Positions 59,953 to 64,000 of a DNA stretch of 64,000 nucleotides are shown here, piece after piece (the stretch's first letter is position 1; every line of letters starts with the position of its first letter). A program made the translations under genes and the position numbers. Source of the DNA: Augochlora pura (Eukaryota > Arthropoda > Insecta > Hymenoptera > Halictidae); NCBI RefSeq assembly GCF_028453695.1, contig NC_135773.1, forward strand, positions 18,042,001 to 18,106,000. Direction: 5' to 3'. The notes beneath the pieces are model-generated. The model ran no database searches. It was not told where the DNA came from and was given only the letters and a program-made list of their open reading frames with translations.

Positions 59953-62900
59953 ATGTCGAGTATGTACGCTTTCTTATTACTAGAATATTGCAATAGAAAT
60001 AATCAAAATTAATTCATGCATAATGTAAAATAATTATTATACTGTTTTCAGCATTTCGTGTGGCGCTAGTACAGCTCGCTGTCAGTGAAAATAAATCAGA
60101 AAACATAGCAAGGGCAGTTTCCTTCATCGAACGCGCAAAACAACAAAAGGCCGATATTGTTGCATTGCCTGAATGCTTCAATTCACCGTATGGAACATGT
60201 ATGAAAATTTCATTATCAATTTTTACAACAATTTATCTTGGAAAACATTTTAAAAATATTGCTCACACTAGGTGTCAGCCCTTTGGTTCAACTCCCGCGC
60301 GCGCCACTAGAGGGGTGGTTTAATTAACGTGTTTAAATAATAAATTCAAATAATAATAGCCTTTCTCTTTGGCACTCTACCAGCAATATAAAATTATTGC
60401 ACAATTTTAGAAGATATTAACTAAGTTCCAGATCCGGATTTCTAATCTAATCTATACTTTAATTGTAACTTTTGACTAGTGACTTATCTATTGATAGTTC
60501 AATTCGAATCAATACAAATTCAAAATCTACGAGAAACATGAGAAGCAAAAGTTGTGATTAAAACAGTGTCGTTTATTAAAAGCATTGAACACAGATTTTT
60601 CAAACTATTCTGCGTTGAATAGCTCATTTATTATTGTCAATAGAAAAAATCAAAGGAAAATAAGATTAAATTTCGGAATTTCATTTATATTTTCAAACGC
60701 AGCACATTTCGCAAAATACGCGGAGAGCATTCCAGACGGTGAAACGAGCGTTGCATTATCGGAAGCAGCCAAGAAAAACAGTGTTTATGTTATCGGTGGG
60801 ACTATACCTGAAAGAAAATCCGATGAATTATTTAACACCTGTACCATTTGGGCTCCCGATGGGACTTTGATTGGGAAACATAGGAAGGTAAACAATTTTT
60901 ACAATTACAAACAATCGTGTTAATTTTTATAAACTAAAAACTTTCTCTAACAATTGAACAAATCAAAATAAATTCAAATAAATTATTTTAGTCATTCCGT
61001 TATTTTAAATACCACTAACACGTTTTTAATTTTACATGTTAAAAAGGAGCTGTAACGTTTTAATTATGGAAAATTTCGTTATTATAAACTAGATATTAAT
61101 TAGATATATTCTGTAAATAAATCGACTGTTTTATTGACAGATGCATTTATTCGACATCGATATTCCTGGAAAAATGACTTTTCGCGAGAGCGATTCTCTC
61201 AGTCCCGGAAACTCTTTGACAACATTCGAGGCGAAGGGCTGTAAAATAGGCATTGGCATTTGCTATGACATCAGGTTCGAGGAAATGGCACGTCTCTACA
61301 GAAATAAAGGTCAGCATATTTATTTAAATATAATTAATTGCTTTCTGAAGTTTGATTAATTATTTCATTAATCGTTTATATTTTGTATCGTTGACCTTTG
61401 ATTTTCTTGCACGATATTGATGCAGAAGATTGTTGTGAACAGTTCTATGTATGTACTTAGCTTACTTCTTTATGTCATAAGTTTACTATAAATATTGTTT
61501 TACGACACTTCTGCAATTTGCATACCAACGATCGTGGTGTATCTTGTGGCGAAGTATCGAAGCTCCGTTCTGGGTCCGTACAGCGCCAACTAGAGGATGA
61601 TAAAACGCTGAATCCACTAGCTAAAACAAAGCATCCAGATTTTACAACAGAAGGTACTATTGTTTGGCCAGTAGTTTGAGCCTTTGCCATTTACTAATTG
61701 GCGCTGTACGGACCCCGAATGGAGCTTCGAGACTTCGTCACAAGGAGCGCAACTATTCCATTATTTTGTTAACATTTGAGGGCTCTACTGAAAGCTGAAA
61801 AATCGTACTTTCCACCTCTTTAGGCGTGTCTAATAGTTCAAGATCTTGTCGAAAAATCCAGAAATCCCGATGGCATGTGTAGAGAAAAAATCTCCGGAAG
61901 ATATTTTAGAATAAATTTTATAATGTGTTCCCGTTGAGATTTGTTATCTTATCTAGGCTTAAATTAAAACTGGATGATTACACTTTATGATAGTGTTATT
62001 TAAGTGTTGCAAAGAAAATTTAAAATCACGTTAAAGAAATAGAATCCTTGTGTTCTTAATATTACTATAACACCTTCTATTCGTAGCTCAATAAAATAAC
62101 TAAAGAAAATCATACATCAAAATTTAAACAATTGTTGCAAAGGAGAGAGTTGAATCATTAAATTCATATTAGGGTCAATGTTGAAAACTATTTTCCAGTG
62201 TTTCCATCCGTAACATCTTCAAAAAATAACAGGTTGTCCAATTCTTCCCACCTATCATACTACACAACAAAAAACATGTTACACACAAAGAAATGACCAA
62301 TGTGTAACTAAAATCTTCGAGTTACATATGTGTTGAGGTTGACTGCAACATGACTCTGTTTCACGAAACGATAACAGTTCAAATATCGACGATACATCAA
62401 AAACCGAATATTTGCAGTCGACTTTCCGGAGTCATAAATTAATTGCTTCTCTTGGTAAACTGCTTGAACCGAACTTAGGAAAAACTCGGGGAGATTGTGG
62501 CTCACTTTGCCGATAAAATATCCTGAGACGGTCCAAGGAAAAAAAGTAAAGATAGAGAGTACAGAAGTAATCTCACGTCGAGTCAAGCTTAGAAGGTAGA
62601 GTACAAGGTAAAGTATGGGGGCGTGATTGCCTTGATATCAGGGCTCGCGACGCAGGGGCGGAAGTAAATTGAGGAACACGTTCCTAGAGAAAGAAAGAGA
62701 GGAAGAGGAAGGTAGAGATCGTGCTGTCCGGTGTCTTCATATTTCCCAGTTTCCTCTGTGCACCAGGTTGCCAGATGCTGATATATCCGGCGGCATTCAA
62801 TATGACCACCGGTCCACTGCACTGGTCGTTGCTGCAGCGTGCCAGGGCGAATGACAATCAATTATACGTCGCTTGCGTATCGCCGGCCCGCGGTTCTCCC

Positions 62901-63322
62901 CCTGGCTATGTTGCATGGGGCCATACCCAGCTGACCAATCCTTGGGGAGAAATTCTTCACGAGCTGGACGCCGCCGAGGACATGGTTGTCGCCGATATAG
63001 GTAATTGCCACTGTAGACGCTCCAGACCCCGTTCGCTAATTTATTGGCTTGTCGTGCGATTACTGTTTACCCGATAAATTTCTGCGAACCGATGAAAGAC
63101 TATGGAGACGAATCCACGGATCGAAGAGCAGCGCCGAAATTTAACTCATTTGCATTGTCAACTCATTTTCCTGGATTCAAAAGAGCTCAAAAACCCTGGC
63201 AATTATTTAACATTGTGTATGCTTTTTCAGATCTGAACATCGTAAATGAAGTGAGAGCTCAAATTCCGACGTTCTCTCAGAGACGAACTGAGTTATACGA
63301 TACTGTTTGGAAAAAGGACTGA
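59953..63322 (+). CDS. NIT2: NIT2 orthologue: omega-amidase (nitrilase superfamily), 6 coding exons
   Basis: Exons 59953-59959, 60052-60198, 60703-60887, 61141-61309, 62767-63000 and 63231-63322 join in frame at GT-AG introns (92, 504, 253, 1457 and 230 bp), giving 277 residues against 276 in human NIT2. The first coding exon is only 7 bases (ATGTCGA), and the joined start reads MSTFRVALVQLAV. The nitrilase triad is visible: Glu43 in LPECFNSPYG, Lys113 at the exon 3/4 junction (KHRK before MHLFDIDIPGK) and Cys154 in GIGICYDIRF. Exon 5 has YPAAFNMTTGPLHWSLLQRA and YVAWGHTQLTNPWGE. The last exon has IPTFSQRRTELYD. Family knowledge: omega-amidase hydrolyses alpha-ketoglutaramate and alpha-ketosuccinamate to the 2-oxo acids plus ammonia, closing the glutamine and asparagine transaminase routes, in cytosol and mitochondria. 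No obvious targeting peptide is seen. AATAAA lies near 63409. Intron 4 holds an inverted-repeat element. Confidence 0.94.
61543..61744. mobile_element. Foldback/MITE-like inverted repeat inside NIT2 intron 4
   Basis: The arms 61543-61592 and 61695-61744 are inverted copies of each other, 50 bases each with about 5 mismatches. They share GAAGCTCC and GTCCGTACAGCGCCAA. The central 102 bp are not repeated elsewhere in the window as far as I can see. This is a transposon-like foldback with no coding capacity. A clear target-site duplication was not found. It sits in sense or antisense within the NIT2 pre-mRNA and would form a strong hairpin there. Confidence 0.75.
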
Positions 63323-63408
63323 AACGTTCGTACCAGAACATTAAATACACCCTAAAATAACTATGTTGTACCCAAGCATTTTCTACATTTAGTATATCTG
63401 TAATATCA

Positions 63409-63414
63409 AATAAA
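63409..63414 (+). terminator. Poly(A) signal AATAAA of NIT2
   Basis: AATAAA lies 87 bases after the NIT2 stop codon in the 3' UTR and is the only well-placed copy nearby. Confidence 0.55.
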
Positions 63415-64000
63415 CCACATTTACGCAACGATGATAATGAAAAATTAGAGTCTACTTACCTATGATCATAATGTAACCAAAAATACATCGTTGTATTCGG
63501 AAGAGTCCGCGGAATCGTTCTACATCAAAATATATCGTTGTACTCAAAACAAAAGGAAACGTTGAAAATTCGTTGTGAACAATCGAAATCGGAGCTGACT
63601 GCGCACGATGAGGGACAGAATAAAGGAACAGTCGGCGATACGATTTGAAATATCTTTAATATATCGATCGAATAAATTAATTATAATATCTGTAGTCGTT
63701 ACAGAATGATTACTCGTACATGAAAGGCCCCTCGATGATAAAACGACGTGAGTAATCGCAATCAAAGGTAGTTACGCTTCTCTTCTCGGTAGCAATATTA
63801 AATCTATCATCTAAATATTTACATTCAAATAGACGAATAAAGTGTTTTCTTCCCGTTCACATGTAAACGTTAGATCGAAGTATAAGCTTAGAGAAATTGG
63901 TCGATTAATGTCGATTAAATATACAGTGTTGTTCTCGACGGAGAGTCAAAGAGGCAAAAGTTTCTCAAGGATGGACCGTCGCCAGCTTGGCGACGGTACC
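63415..64000. other. Sequence after NIT2; no gene seen, ends in a GC-rich hairpin
   Basis: AT-rich intergenic DNA without a recognised exon. At 63975-63997 ACCGTCGCCA and TGGCGACGGT form a perfect 10-bp stem with a 3-base loop, cut off close to the window edge. Confidence 0.5.

Noticed and set aside
60283..60296. B-box-like GGTTCAACTCC in NIT2 intron 2
   Set aside because: No A box, no acceptor stem; not a tRNA.
60585..60702. Upstream open part in front of NIT2 exon 3
   Set aside because: It is intron sequence read through; the acceptor at 60701-60702 and the protein match place the exon start at 60703.
61475..61690. 71-codon minus-strand frame in NIT2 intron 4
   Set aside because: Runs through the foldback element; no protein similarity.
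1..64000. CRISPR arrays, bacterial operons, rRNA or viral genes
   Set aside because: The DNA is eukaryotic with spliced genes. No spaced direct-repeat array, rRNA stretch or viral protein motif was seen.

Overview
This is a window from an insect nuclear genome. The two intron-containing genes at the right end are clear metazoan orthologues by their protein motifs. The left 56 kb is AT-rich and gene-poor, interrupted by short GC-rich, CpG-rich patches and by small DNA-transposon relics of mariner type and with TTAA ends. That base composition is typical of bees and ants, so a hymenopteran is my best guess. The species cannot be named from the sequence alone.

Layout. From 1 to about 56.7 kb I find no gene I can support. 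This part holds (i) AT-rich DNA without recognisable content; (ii) GC-rich patches (for example 120-760, 3140-3930, 7080-7660, 8640-9930, 12960-13620, 30960-32500, 39640-40700, 42820-44350), some with TATA boxes or simple repeats, which could be promoters, 5' exons or enhancers of genes lying outside the window; (iii) transposon relics: a deleted mariner at 14305-14875, an inverted-duplicated palindromic mariner at 20165-20753, small elements with TTAA ends at 1862-2070 and 32815-33039 (and weaker ones), and several unnamed dispersed repeat families.

From 56.7 kb on the character changes. A cluster of motifs resembling the insect CTCF core lies at 56744-57131. It is followed by two closely spaced plus-strand genes: a GPKOW orthologue (G-patch plus KOW, spliceosome-associated, 5 coding exons, 57674-59581) and a NIT2 orthologue (omega-amidase, nitrilase superfamily, 6 coding exons, 59953-63322). 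Both models splice in frame from end to end at GT-AG sites. The catalytic Glu-Lys-Cys triad of NIT2 is intact. The GPKOW protein appears to lack the second KOW motif of the human protein and ends instead in a lysine/serine/arginine-rich tail. The two genes are adjacent, with 371 bp between stop and start, but act in unrelated processes (pre-mRNA splicing; removal of alpha-ketoglutaramate and alpha-ketosuccinamate). I see no functional reason for the pairing beyond compact housekeeping-gene packing.

The most unusual structure is the 589-bp mariner relic at 20165-20753. Its two halves are inverted copies of each other, and each carries the 3' end of the transposase gene. A transcript of it would fold into a long hairpin. 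Also notable are a foldback element in NIT2 intron 4 whose arm contains a CTCF-like site, a family of short dispersed repeats with at least seven copies in this window, and a block full of repeated GACGTC/GACATC-type motifs at 37690-38060.
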